From contig NZ_JAGJEA010000004.1 of NCBI RefSeq assembly GCF_018100805.1, forward strand, positions 372,001 to 436,000: DNA of 64,000 nt, in the 5' to 3' direction. This stretch comes from Aquimarina sp. MMG016 (GTDB lineage Bacteria > Bacteroidota > Bacteroidia > Flavobacteriales > Flavobacteriaceae). The position numbers were made by a program, and so were the translations under genes. The notes beneath the pieces were generated by a model. It did not search any database, was not told where the DNA came from, and saw only the letters and a list, made by a program, of their open reading frames with translations. Positions 18,618 through 26,561 of the stretch are shown here, one piece after another; position 1 is the stretch's first letter, and the number at the start of each line of letters is the position of its first letter.

Positions 18618-20375
18618 TCACAATTCTTTTTTAGAGACGTGAAGATAATTACCGTGAGATTTTCGTTGCAGGTAACCTTTTTCTACAAATTGTTTAATAT
18701 ACCGTTCCGCACTTTTTTGAGGTATCTTTAATCTTTCTGAAACATCACGATAGCCTTGAGTCGTAAATTGCGATGGTAATTCGTCTAGAAAACATTCTTT
18801 AATATTCTTCTGACGAGGAAGCGTTAGTTTTTCTTTAGGAAGGTATAAGAATACACTCTCCATATGCACTATTAATGTTTTGATTATAAATAATGCAATT
18901 TCAAAATCCCTTGGCTCACATTCTTTTACAGTATCCAGATTTTCCGTTTCCATCATTCGTAATACTGATAATACCATTACTATCCTAAAACATATTAATC
19001 CTAATCTAAACAAGGAAGCTTCCATTCCGTTTTTTTGGAGAAATAAAAAGGTATCATATTCTTTTCTGAAAAATTCATTAAACCGTCTTGCTTGTTCAGT
19101 GCTCAAATGAACTTTTACTCCGTTAGAGATCAATCTTAATTGTGAATAGAATATCGTGAATTCCTCTCCTAATTTATCAAATACTAAATCCAATTCTTCT
19201 TCATCGTCATTAGCAAATACATCTCTCCATTGCCGTTGACGATCCATATGGTAAAACATAAATCGACTGAATAATCCATTTTCTGAATTCGGCATTAATG
19301 TCCTTACTTGATTTGGTGTTCCAGTCAATACAGTAGACAATTTAGGGCATTCAATATCCACATATTCTCTGTCTGTTCTTCGATAATAGCTAATAGATTC
19401 GTGATGAAATGCTTTTCTAAATCCATCACTATAATTCCCGTGTTCGCTTTTAAAGGTTTGGGCTAAGGTGTCTCCTTCAGTTTCGAAGATTAACCCTACT
19501 CCTTCGTTATTTGCCAATAACTCAAAGGTTCCTGTAGCACTGCTGTTAGCTGGAATAAATAACATTTTCTCCAGAGGTTTATTGGGTTTTACGAGCGTTT
19601 GATCTTTATTTTTACTTAGATTATACTCTGCGAGTTCAACTTCATATTGTATTTTTTCAGTGCTAGTCTCTTTCCTTTTTTGTATATGAATGGGATTGAC
19701 TAATCTTCTGCATAAATTAACTCGTCCTTTGCCCGAAGAAGCAGGTGCTGTAACAAACAGAAAAAGATTTGGATATACAGTGAACCGATCATAGATTCCA
19801 TAAACATTGGGTAAACAAGCACTGATACATGTCAAAGCACCTAGGAGGAGTATATCTCTTTCTTTTGAATTACTAGCTGTATGCCCTACTTTCTTTAAAA
19901 ACTCTGGTAGCTCATCAAAAATAAAGGTTGAAAACTCAGCTAACTCTTTCTTTGGGAGTACTACTTCTTTCTTTTCATTATTAATAGTATTGTATGAATT
20001 TATTTTTTTTTGCACATAACCAGCTTGTTTGGCGTAGTGAAAAAGTGTTCCGATAGTTACTCCCACCCTTTTTCCTTTTAGGCATCGTTTATACTGTTTT
20101 TCACATTCTTGATATTTATACTTGGGATAAAACTTACTTATCCTATGGTAGTAAGATGCTCCTATCAGTCCAAATTCATCTGCCAATGCAAACCCTATTT
20201 TTAACCAATCTTCATAGTTAGAAGTCATATCCGTTCCTGTAGTTTCTATCCATTGTATTAATAGTTCTATTGCGTCATTGGTATCTGAAATAGTATAAAC
20301 AGGTGTTGTATTTATGCTTTTTGGTAAAGTCTTCTCTTGGATATTAAGAAATGCTTTAACATCAAATTCTTCCAT
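18618..20375 (-). CDS. PriCT-2 / DUF3987 helicase-like protein of a mobile element
   Basis: A 585-residue protein when started at 20375, 4 bp after the upstream gene's stop; a longer frame to 20462 would overlap that gene by 83 bp. The N-terminal ~110 residues (AIELLIQWIETTGTDMTSNYEDWLKIGFALADEFG) match the primase C-terminal PriCT-2 domain. The rest follows DUF3987, a P-loop helicase-like family with VTAPASSGKGRVNLCRRLVN as phosphate loop and IFETEGDTLA as acidic box. The C-terminus carries a winged-helix segment. Such proteins accompany VirE_N proteins in Bacteroidota mobile elements and probably act in element replication. Confidence 0.75.
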   Translation of the reverse strand: MEEFDVKAFLNIQEKTLPKSINTTPVYTISDTNDAIELLIQWIETTGTDMTSNYEDWLKIGFALADEFGLIGASYYHRISKFYPKYKYQECEKQYKRCLKGKRVGVTIGTLFHYAKQAGYVQKKINSYNTINNEKKEVVLPKKELAEFSTFIFDELPEFLKKVGHTASNSKERDILLLGALTCISACLPNVYGIYDRFTVYPNLFLFVTAPASSGKGRVNLCRRLVNPIHIQKRKETSTEKIQYEVELAEYNLSKNKDQTLVKPNKPLEKMLFIPANSSATGTFELLANNEGVGLIFETEGDTLAQTFKSEHGNYSDGFRKAFHHESISYYRRTDREYVDIECPKLSTVLTGTPNQVRTLMPNSENGLFSRFMFYHMDRQRQWRDVFANDDEEELDLVFDKLGEEFTIFYSQLRLISNGVKVHLSTEQARRFNEFFRKEYDTFLFLQKNGMEASLFRLGLICFRIVMVLSVLRMMETENLDTVKECEPRDFEIALFIIKTLIVHMESVFLYLPKEKLTLPRQKNIKECFLDELPSQFTTQGYRDVSERLKIPQKSAERYIKQFVEKGYLQRKSHGNYLHVSKKEL

Positions 20376-20379
20376 CGTA

Positions 20380-21321
20380 TTATAGTATGTATTTAGGGTT
20401 GATGTAGGCTTCTGGATCATATGATAAAAGGCAGGCTCTACTGACATCACTACCACTAACATCCACCTGTATATTATAAGCTAATTTTAGATAATTAGAA
20501 ACTGCTCGGAAATATTCTAAATGGGTAACTTCTTCCAATGATATTTTAATTATCCATTTCAATCCCTTACCTCTAGGAGAGGTAAACAATAGCTCAGTTG
20601 GAAAATAAGAATCCTCTAAAAGTTCTACTTTGATCTTTTGCAAATTATTTGCACTGTCTATATTATCTATATCTACAGTAAGTAATTCTGAATACTTTAT
20701 TAAGGAGGTATTATTTCGTTGTGTAAACGTGCCTGAAAAAGTGACAAAATCAAAATAGCTTTTCTTATATTTCTTCTGTTCTTCTTCTGTAACAAGCTTT
20801 CTAATTGTATCTGTTCGATATTTCCTAATCGGATCAGTAATCATCTTATAGGTCTCATAAATCCCTACTGTTTTAGTTGCGTAGAGATTATAAAGGTTTT
20901 TTGAAAAATAACTAAATCTTGGATTCCATTCCTGATCAGGGATTGTGTCCAAAGCATGATTGATTTGTTCTAATCTCGTGTCATAATCAGAAACTTTGGA
21001 TTCCAGTCCTAAATGCAGCACATCATTAATACGAATAAGTAATTCATCTTGTGTAATAGTTTTAAAATATAACTGTGCAAAATCAAAAACATCTCCCTTA
21101 AAACTCTTGTCCTTTAGATCCTGGTAAACACCACTACCGTTTACAACACTAATTTTCAAACTACCACGATATTGAGGTAAAAAAGGGTTGTTTACAGGTT
21201 TACAATCACAATTGTTTACCGATAGTACTATTTCTTCTTCTGGAAAATGTTGCTTCAATATATATCCATATATATGTATACCGTAATGTGTTTTGGACAA
21301 GATATGCTTTCTACTAATCAT
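20380..21321 (-). CDS. VirE_N / BT4734-like protein with N-terminal CHC2-like segment
   Basis: A 313-residue protein. Residues ~180-313 match the BT4734/BF3469-type VirE N-terminal domain, including HTTG-like KSYFDFVTFSGTF, LLTVDIDNI, a central TELLFTSPRGKGLKWII and VDVSGSDVSRACLLSYDPEAYINP, a primase-related fold. The first ~100 residues carry NNCDCKPVNNPFLP and KGDVFDFAQLYF, suggesting a degenerate CHC2-type primase zinc region. It overlaps the upstream HTH gene by 4 bp and is followed after 4 bp by the PriCT-2/DUF3987 gene, so the three form one operon. Confidence 0.7.
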   Translation of the reverse strand: MISRKHILSKTHYGIHIYGYILKQHFPEEEIVLSVNNCDCKPVNNPFLPQYRGSLKISVVNGSGVYQDLKDKSFKGDVFDFAQLYFKTITQDELLIRINDVLHLGLESKVSDYDTRLEQINHALDTIPDQEWNPRFSYFSKNLYNLYATKTVGIYETYKMITDPIRKYRTDTIRKLVTEEEQKKYKKSYFDFVTFSGTFTQRNNTSLIKYSELLTVDIDNIDSANNLQKIKVELLEDSYFPTELLFTSPRGKGLKWIIKISLEEVTHLEYFRAVSNYLKLAYNIQVDVSGSDVSRACLLSYDPEAYINPKYIL

Positions 21322-21656
21322 AACCTTCTCTTTTTAGTGGCTAATGACCGATCTACTTCTTTTTGTATCTCTTCAATAGTTTTTTTTCTTCCTGTTTTAA
21401 TCCAATCAATAAGCTCCAGTTTTGAGAAGTAGAGCTTTTTGTGTTTTTTCATCACCGGAATTTGCTTGCGCTGTACATACCCATAAATAGTAGGTGCTGA
21501 AACCTCTAGAAAAGTGGCTGCTTCCTTTACACTAAACAACTGATCTTTTTCTGGTGTTTCTTCTTTGTTTTGTAATAAGATTCTTTTGATCTCACTTATT
21601 TCGTTGCTAAGTTTTGCAACGGCTTTTGGTAATTTATCAAATGATAATTCTTCCAT
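21318..21656 (-). CDS. Excisionase-like helix-turn-helix protein (HTH_17)
   Basis: A 112-residue protein with a charged N-terminal helix and a MerR/excisionase-type HTH: FSVKEAATFLEVSAPTIYGY, then VQRKQIPVMKKHKKLYFSK and ELIDWI. This is the usual accessory DNA-binding protein beside Bacteroidota integrases, acting as recombination directionality factor or element regulator. It overlaps the VirE_N gene by 4 bp. A perfect 18-nt inverted repeat lies ~60 bp upstream of its start and is a likely binding site for it or for another element regulator. Confidence 0.8.
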   Translation of the reverse strand: MEELSFDKLPKAVAKLSNEISEIKRILLQNKEETPEKDQLFSVKEAATFLEVSAPTIYGYVQRKQIPVMKKHKKLYFSKLELIDWIKTGRKKTIEEIQKEVDRSLATKKRRL

Positions 21657-21713
21657 AACGGTATTTTAAATTTTATACCACAATTTTATGGGAGTGCTTT
21701 GTAGGGTATCAAG

Positions 21714-21731
21714 GGGGTAAATCGTTACCCC
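21714..21731. promoter_or_regulatory. Perfect inverted repeat upstream of the HTH gene, likely operator
   Basis: GGGGTAA-ATCG-TTACCCC is a perfect 7-bp inverted repeat in the 93-bp gap between the hypothetical gene ending at 21750 and the HTH gene starting at 21656. No T-run follows on either strand, so an operator is more likely than a terminator. Partial GGGTA and CCCA half-sites surround it. Confidence 0.6.
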
Positions 21732-21749
21732 ATAAAAACCCACCTCTTT

Positions 21750-22835
21750 TTAAGTAACTTTTAACAGTTTTTTATTCGAAGAAAGGTCGTTATAAATCCC
21801 TAAGATTGGATTTTTACAGGTTTGATGATCTGTAGAGATAATTTTATTTAGGTATTTCAGGGTAAAATCCTTGGCATTACCTCTTTCTAAATATTGAAAA
21901 TTAGAGGCTATCCATTGTTCTAACTGCATTTTATTACAATTGAATACTAGTTTGTTTTCGTACAATTGCCAAAAGACATCTGCTAGCTTATTCCCTTCAG
22001 AAAGAAAAAATATTTTATTTGGAAGCGGGCTGGCTGTTTCCAATAAAGTTTCTAAATAGTAAAAATCCTTTTCTGAAAAATAAGGCTTTAAAATATCGCC
22101 TAATGATATGATAGAAGATTTCTCAAAAATAGGCAGACCTTGTTCTCGAGGTTTCCGAAAGGGAGGTAATCCGTGATCACCGTGGAAACCTACAAAATTT
22201 TCATTATCCTGAACTACAGCAATTGGTTTTTCTTCTTTTTCTAGTTTTTCCAATGCTATTACATCCAGAATATTTCCTGTAAATTGCTGTAGTTCTTTTT
22301 CTAAAAAGTCCTTTAGATAGATGTGAGTGGCATAAACATGAACTACTTCCGGATCTAAATCTATGGATGGTAAAAAGTTAGACTTATAATAGTCTGCTTT
22401 GATCCGTAAATATTCGATTTCTCTAATGTAGTTTGAGTCTATCTGTTCAGCATAAATATCTACAAAACCATTCTCTAGTAATTGTTCTGCCCCATCTTCT
22501 ATATCTTGAATCTTTTTTAATTCTCCTTTTAGAATTTTATCCCGTAGAGGAGATTCTAGCTTTTGAATTATATATTTTTCTTTCTTTATGTTTTCTAATA
22601 TCAAAGATGCATTGTATTGTAAAAACCAATATGTAAATTCTATTGTGTTTTCTTCATGTTCAAAAAACAGCTTGTAAATATCAATAGGGATTTGTAAACT
22701 GGTCGTTGCTTCTTCTGTAGAATCAACAAATAGATTAGAATATTTTTCTTTGCTATTTTTGAAGAAATCCAACCGTTCAGCTATAGTACTAAACTTTTGT
22801 AATTCCTTAATTATATCTTCTTTTGGATATGCCAT
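21750..22835 (-). CDS. Hypothetical protein of the integrative module
   Basis: A 361-residue soluble, mostly helical protein that I do not recognise with certainty. The C-terminal ~110 residues (LADVFWQLYENKLVFNCNKM, QLEQWIASNFQYL, TCKNPILGIYNDL) recall the C-terminal region of RteC-like and related hypothetical proteins that accompany Bacteroidota integrases; this is a pattern impression only. No signal peptide or membrane segment. It lies 6 bp from the end of the integrase gene on the same strand and is probably co-expressed with it, so a role in integration, excision or regulation of the element is plausible. Confidence 0.45.
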   Translation of the reverse strand: MAYPKEDIIKELQKFSTIAERLDFFKNSKEKYSNLFVDSTEEATTSLQIPIDIYKLFFEHEENTIEFTYWFLQYNASLILENIKKEKYIIQKLESPLRDKILKGELKKIQDIEDGAEQLLENGFVDIYAEQIDSNYIREIEYLRIKADYYKSNFLPSIDLDPEVVHVYATHIYLKDFLEKELQQFTGNILDVIALEKLEKEEKPIAVVQDNENFVGFHGDHGLPPFRKPREQGLPIFEKSSIISLGDILKPYFSEKDFYYLETLLETASPLPNKIFFLSEGNKLADVFWQLYENKLVFNCNKMQLEQWIASNFQYLERGNAKDFTLKYLNKIISTDHQTCKNPILGIYNDLSSNKKLLKVT

Positions 22836-22841
22836 AGAATG

Positions 22842-24080
22842 TTAGAAATCCATTAAATTTTTAGCAAATTCTTTTTTAGCTTCATCTTCAAAGCCTGCAA
22901 AATATCCTTTGGTAACTTTTAGATCACTATGGTTTAAAGCTTCACTTATAAACTCCATACTTGCACCTTTTCGAACTGCATTTGTAGCGAAACTGTGTCG
23001 CGCCCAATAAAAAGAGATGTCCTCCGGTAGCTTATTCTTTTTTGCTATTTTCTTAATGTGTTGATTAACAAAACGATTAAAGTTTTTAATATGTTTTGTG
23101 ATCTCTACCGCTGACATGTTATTTTGCAATATTGGAAAAACATATCCCGACTCAGATTTATTTCCATACTTTCTGATAATTTCTTTGGCAAAATCATTTA
23201 AGTAAATATTGATTTTTGTTTTTCGTTTAGACTTCTGAAAAGTTTTAGCTCTATAATAACGAAAGGAATTACCATCAAAATCAGCATACTTTAGCAATGC
23301 AATATCTTTCATATTCATTCCATTACAAGCATAACTAAAAAACCAAAAATCTTTTGCTTTTTTCTGTTCAGGAGTTTTCGGTTTCGTATTAAAAAATACT
23401 GATAATTGTTGTTGGTTAAGAGCTTTTCTAACTTTTCCTGCTTCAGAAATCTGAAATTTCTTCTCACCAAACGGATAGATATCCCTATTAATATCGCCAT
23501 CATCTATCGCATGATTAAAAACCACCCTCAAATTCCGTAAATAGATAGCAATTGTTGTTACACTCTTTCCCTTTTCCAACATATACTCTTCATATTCTTC
23601 TAACCAATTTGGGGTTATCATTCCGAAAGGAAACCTATCTCCTACCTTACCACTTTTGTGTAACAAAAAATCAGTTAAAGACTTTAAGGTGTACTTGTGC
23701 CCATCCGCAGTATTTATTTTTTTACGTCTAAGGTTTCGTTTAATCTCTTTATCAAAATGATAGAATACATTATCGCCATCAGTTGATCTTCTAAACATTT
23801 TTCTTTCAAAATCTTCAAAATTGAAGAAACTAATTTTCTTAGCTTCATCTTTAGCCCTATTTTCAATACTACTTAATTCTATTCTAAGCTCCTCATTCGT
23901 ACCTCTAACTCTTGTATTACGCTCCCATATTTTTTCAAAGTCTTTTTCGGAAAGGTCTATACTAAGAGGATATAACTTTACCTTTTTTAAGGTAGTGGCA
24001 TAAACACGAAGTTTAACAGGATACAAACCACTCTTTTTAGATCGTCTGGTATCAAGAAAGATTGAAATGTTATAACTCAT
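22842..24080 (-). CDS. Tyrosine recombinase/integrase (Bacteroidota type)
   Basis: A 412-residue integrase when started at 24080 (MSYNISIFLDTRR, the usual start of this family); a frame to 24104 adds eight residues. Domains: N-terminal arm-binding region with the LDTRRSKKSGLYPVKLRVY motif, SAM-like core-binding region around residues 110-200, and the catalytic domain. Catalytic residues seen: WARHSFATNAV (box II H..R region), LNHSDLKVTKGYFAG with His and the nucleophile Tyr. The box I Arg is replaced in YACNGMNMKDIALLKY, as known for Bacteroidota integrases such as IntDOT. A tRNA 3'-end remnant lies ~170 bp upstream, the expected position of an attachment site. Confidence 0.88.
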   Translation of the reverse strand: MSYNISIFLDTRRSKKSGLYPVKLRVYATTLKKVKLYPLSIDLSEKDFEKIWERNTRVRGTNEELRIELSSIENRAKDEAKKISFFNFEDFERKMFRRSTDGDNVFYHFDKEIKRNLRRKKINTADGHKYTLKSLTDFLLHKSGKVGDRFPFGMITPNWLEEYEEYMLEKGKSVTTIAIYLRNLRVVFNHAIDDGDINRDIYPFGEKKFQISEAGKVRKALNQQQLSVFFNTKPKTPEQKKAKDFWFFSYACNGMNMKDIALLKYADFDGNSFRYYRAKTFQKSKRKTKINIYLNDFAKEIIRKYGNKSESGYVFPILQNNMSAVEITKHIKNFNRFVNQHIKKIAKKNKLPEDISFYWARHSFATNAVRKGASMEFISEALNHSDLKVTKGYFAGFEDEAKKEFAKNLMDF

Positions 24081-24255
24081 ACTGATTTTCTTTTGTGCAA
24101 ACATAATTCATTTGCACAAAATTTGCACACAAAATCAATAATTAAACATATAAAACCTATAAACAACCATTACTAAAAACAAATTAATTAACTGATAATC
24201 AAAGTATTTATAAAAAACAAGATAATAAACAACACTATATTCTCATGATTACGGC

Positions 24256-24290
24256 TCAAGAGGTTGCAGGTTTGAATCCTGCCGAGGTCA
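24256..24290 (+). other. Attachment-site-like remnant of a tRNA gene 3' end
   Basis: GCAGG-TTTGAAT-CCTGC (24266-24282) is a canonical T-arm, followed by CGAGGTC as the 3' acceptor strand and an A discriminator at 24290. No matching GACCTCG 5' strand, D-arm or anticodon arm lies within 90 bp upstream, so this is only the 3' third of a tRNA gene. Such fragments are left at one end of elements that integrate into tRNA genes, and the integrase gene lies next to it. With this orientation the intact tRNA would be expected to the left, but none was seen in the window. The tRNA species was not assigned. Confidence 0.65.
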
Positions 24291-24301
24291 CTTAAGAACG
24301 G

Positions 24302-24328
24302 AAAGCTTACCAAATGGTAAGCTTTTTT
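24302..24328 (+). terminator. Terminator following the tRNA remnant
   Basis: AAAGCTTACC and GGTAAGCTTT form a 10-bp stem with an AAAT loop and end in a T-run. It lies 11 bp after the tRNA-like 3' end, as expected for the native terminator of the former tRNA transcript. Confidence 0.85.
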
Positions 24329-24434
24329 ATTTGAATAAGGTGAGAGTTTGCTCTCAAACCGAAATGAAAATAAAAAGATAAGAAATCGAAGATTTTGAGC
24401 TTTCGGTTTATACTACGGAGTTCAAAGGAAATCC

Positions 24435-24448
24435 AATCCTGCCGAGGT
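24435..24448 (+). repeat. Second partial copy of the tRNA 3'-end core
   Basis: AATCCTGCCGAGGT repeats exactly the 14 nt at 24275-24288, 160 bp downstream. The first half of the T-arm is absent. It lies directly before direct repeat A and suggests more than one integration event at the former tRNA locus. Confidence 0.6.
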
Positions 24449-24451
24449 AAC

Positions 24452-24576
24452 GAATGAATCACAAAAAAGTGAATTGCAAGCGAGTTTCAGAAATGAAGCT
24501 CGCTTCTTTTTTGGAATAAAGTGAAGTGATTCTTTTTGTGAATCTTAAAGCGGAGCTTTACCAGAAAAGATGAAGT
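24452..24576. repeat. Direct repeat A (125 bp), left copy
   Basis: This stretch matches 49766-49890 in the same orientation with roughly a dozen substitutions and no gaps by eye. It includes a terminator hairpin (24478-24512). The two copies are 25.3 kb apart and bracket the secretion-system island. The copy overlaps the start of the truncated open frame beginning at 24542. Confidence 0.8.
24478..24512 (+). terminator. Terminator hairpin inside direct repeat A
   Basis: AAGCGAGTTTCA and TGAAGCTCGCTT pair over 12 positions, one of them G-T, around a GAAA loop, followed by CTTTTTT. The copy in repeat B keeps the pairing through G-U changes. Confidence 0.8.
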
Positions 24577-25288
24577 AGCTTTCAATTTTGTAAAAGAAAA
24601 AAGTACCGAGACGAATGTGGCTAAAATACTCAAAACCAAAATAGCAAAGTATCCTTTTGTTTTTCAAGATGAATTTCAATTACAAGTTATACATACAAAT
24701 CCTACTGGTGAAATAATATCTGCATATAAATATCTTGGTAAAGGTAATGTTGGGACTATGGTGTTAGAAAGTACATATAAACTCCTTTTAAAAGGAAAAA
24801 CAAGGGAGTATCAGCAATTATGGTCAGAACTTATAAGTACTATTAGTAAAAAGGAAGTTGTAGATGTTAGTTGGAAGGAGAGCCCAATGATAGCTATAAA
24901 AGACCAACCTTATGAATTTACATTAAAGGCCTCCATTTCGAAACCAGAGATACGAATTAACCAAGGATATCGAATAGCGATGCAACAAGATATTGATATA
25001 CCTAATGTATGGACCGGTATAACCTACCCTAAGAAATTGGGTTGGAGTAGGATATCAGTACAACAAGATACTACATCTGTTTTGGATTATTTCGTGGCTG
25101 ACACTATCGCGTGGAAGGCAAAATCATTGTATGACAAAATTCTAAAAAATAGCAAATTCTTCAATCGGTCCTCAAAAACGGAAGAGCAACAAAGTTTCCC
25201 TTTAGAACCTATAAACCTAATCTGGGTGTATATTTTCTTTTTGCTGTGTATGGGATATTTATGGTTAGAGCCCAAAATTGGAAAATAA
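24542..25288 (+). pseudogene. C-terminal remnant of a membrane protein, 5' end lost at direct repeat A
   Basis: The frame is open from 24542 to 25288, but its first codons fall inside repeat A and no good ATG or ribosome site precedes it; the first start-like codon is a GTG at 24617 (223 residues). The protein ends with one membrane helix (INLIWVYIFFLLCMGYLWLE) after a beta-rich part (WKESPMIAIKDQPYEFTLKA, PNVWTGITYPKKLGW). This layout recalls the C-terminal part of Bacteroidota BatA/VWA-type or glutamine-amidotransferase-like membrane proteins. I infer a chromosomal gene whose upstream part was removed when the island inserted. It is the only plus-strand frame of any size in the island. Confidence 0.5.
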
Positions 25289-25328
25289 TGCTGTGAAAGA
25301 TGCATAATTTTTTTACTTCCAGATACGA

Positions 25329-25358
25329 TACTGTTTTACCTTTAAAAGTAAAACAGTT
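25329..25358. repeat. Inverted repeat between convergent genes
   Basis: TACTGTTTTAC and GTAAAACAGTTA form a ~10-bp stem around CTTTAAAA, midway between the plus-strand remnant ending at 25288 and the minus-strand gene ending at 25418. It has no T-run but its position suits a weak bidirectional terminator. Confidence 0.55.
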
Positions 25359-25417
25359 ATGTATCCAGAGTTTTGTTAATATTGAACTTTTTTTATGTGT
25401 TTCTCATAATCAAAAGG

Positions 25418-26341
25418 TTATTTTCGAAAAGACGCACTCTTTTTACTCACATTCGATTTTTTGGGATTAGCATTTTTTGAAATTGATTTCTTTACTTTGT
25501 TTGCTTTATCCCAGATGGCTTTATATTCGGATTTCTCGACCTTCATATATTCTTTTACTTGTTCATATGTGATGCCATGTTTTTGTGTAATTTCTCGAAT
25601 ACTTCTTAGGTCATTTTTATTTTTACTTTTGTCTTTATCTACTTTGGAAGTGGCTTTTTGGGCTTCGATATATCTTTCCATCCAATTGATAATCATTGTC
25701 GGCACAGTAGGTATTTTTACACCTCTATGAAGATCGGTTGTACTAGGTTCAATTTGCATGCCTTCTTTGACATTTTTATTTATATTTTTAGTCACAATAT
25801 TGGCCAGTTCTATCTTCAAGGTGATATCAATTTTTCTTGAAGATTTTTCACGCTGAAAATGTCTCAAAAAATTAAAAGTAGCCATACTGCGATCATCTTT
25901 GATTAATTTAGCCCCAGTTGTTTTTTGGAGCAATGCTACGCTTGCTTGGTAGCTTTCTGGAGTTAGCAAATCAATATCTACATCCTGAGGAGGTCTGGAA
26001 GTTCCTCTTAAAGCTGCCGCATAGCTTCCTCCCAAGGAATAACTATCTTTTATATCGGGAATTTTATCCAATTCTTTAATGAGAGACTCTGTTAAATTAT
26101 AGGCCATTTTAAACTTAATAAGTTCATTTTGTGGATGCGAACCTCCCAATCTAATATCACCCAAAGCCTGAGGGATTTTAGATTTCGGTTGAGTTGCTTT
26201 TGTATCTTTAGAATCGCCAGAAGACACTTTTGGTATAATTTTATCTTTTGTAACGGTTGGAGAGATCAGCCTACTAAAATCTGCTTTTTTTATAGTGGTG
26301 CCAGCTGTTTTTTTGCTATCTTCTTTTTTCTTCTTTGCCAT
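25418..26341 (-). CDS. Nucleotidyltransferase-fold protein with disordered basic N-terminus
   Basis: A 307-residue protein. The first ~75 residues are Lys/Ser/Thr-rich and probably disordered. Residues ~95-200 carry SLGGSYAAALRG followed by PPQDVDIDLL and later KIDITLKIE, the GGS...DxD and third acidic strand of the nucleotidyltransferase superfamily (as in AbiEii/MenT-like toxins). The tail is a Lys-rich helical segment. It is the last gene of the minus-strand secretion cluster, ~220 bp after the coiled-coil protein gene, and no antitoxin-like partner is adjacent. It could be a translocated toxin or an accessory enzyme; both are inference. Confidence 0.5.
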   Translation of the reverse strand: MAKKKKEDSKKTAGTTIKKADFSRLISPTVTKDKIIPKVSSGDSKDTKATQPKSKIPQALGDIRLGGSHPQNELIKFKMAYNLTESLIKELDKIPDIKDSYSLGGSYAAALRGTSRPPQDVDIDLLTPESYQASVALLQKTTGAKLIKDDRSMATFNFLRHFQREKSSRKIDITLKIELANIVTKNINKNVKEGMQIEPSTTDLHRGVKIPTVPTMIINWMERYIEAQKATSKVDKDKSKNKNDLRSIREITQKHGITYEQVKEYMKVEKSEYKAIWDKANKVKKSISKNANPKKSNVSKKSASFRK

Positions 26342-26561
26342 CTTGAAATGTGTTACTGTAGAGGATTATCATACAGGTTCGTATTAAATTTGATAATTGT
26401 ATTCGTTTTTCCTTTCTATCTATACTTGTTTTACTATACAAATAGCTGAGTTTTTTACATTTTTGAATACTTAATTATAAATGATTAGAATTTAATTAGG
26501 GATGATTGTTCAATGTATGCTTGTCAATAATTGATAGATTTTGTTGAGGTAACCTAGTGGT

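Noticed and set aside
24200..24300. Complete tRNA gene
   Set aside because: Only the T-arm and 3' acceptor strand are present; the 5' acceptor strand, D-arm and anticodon arm cannot be found upstream.
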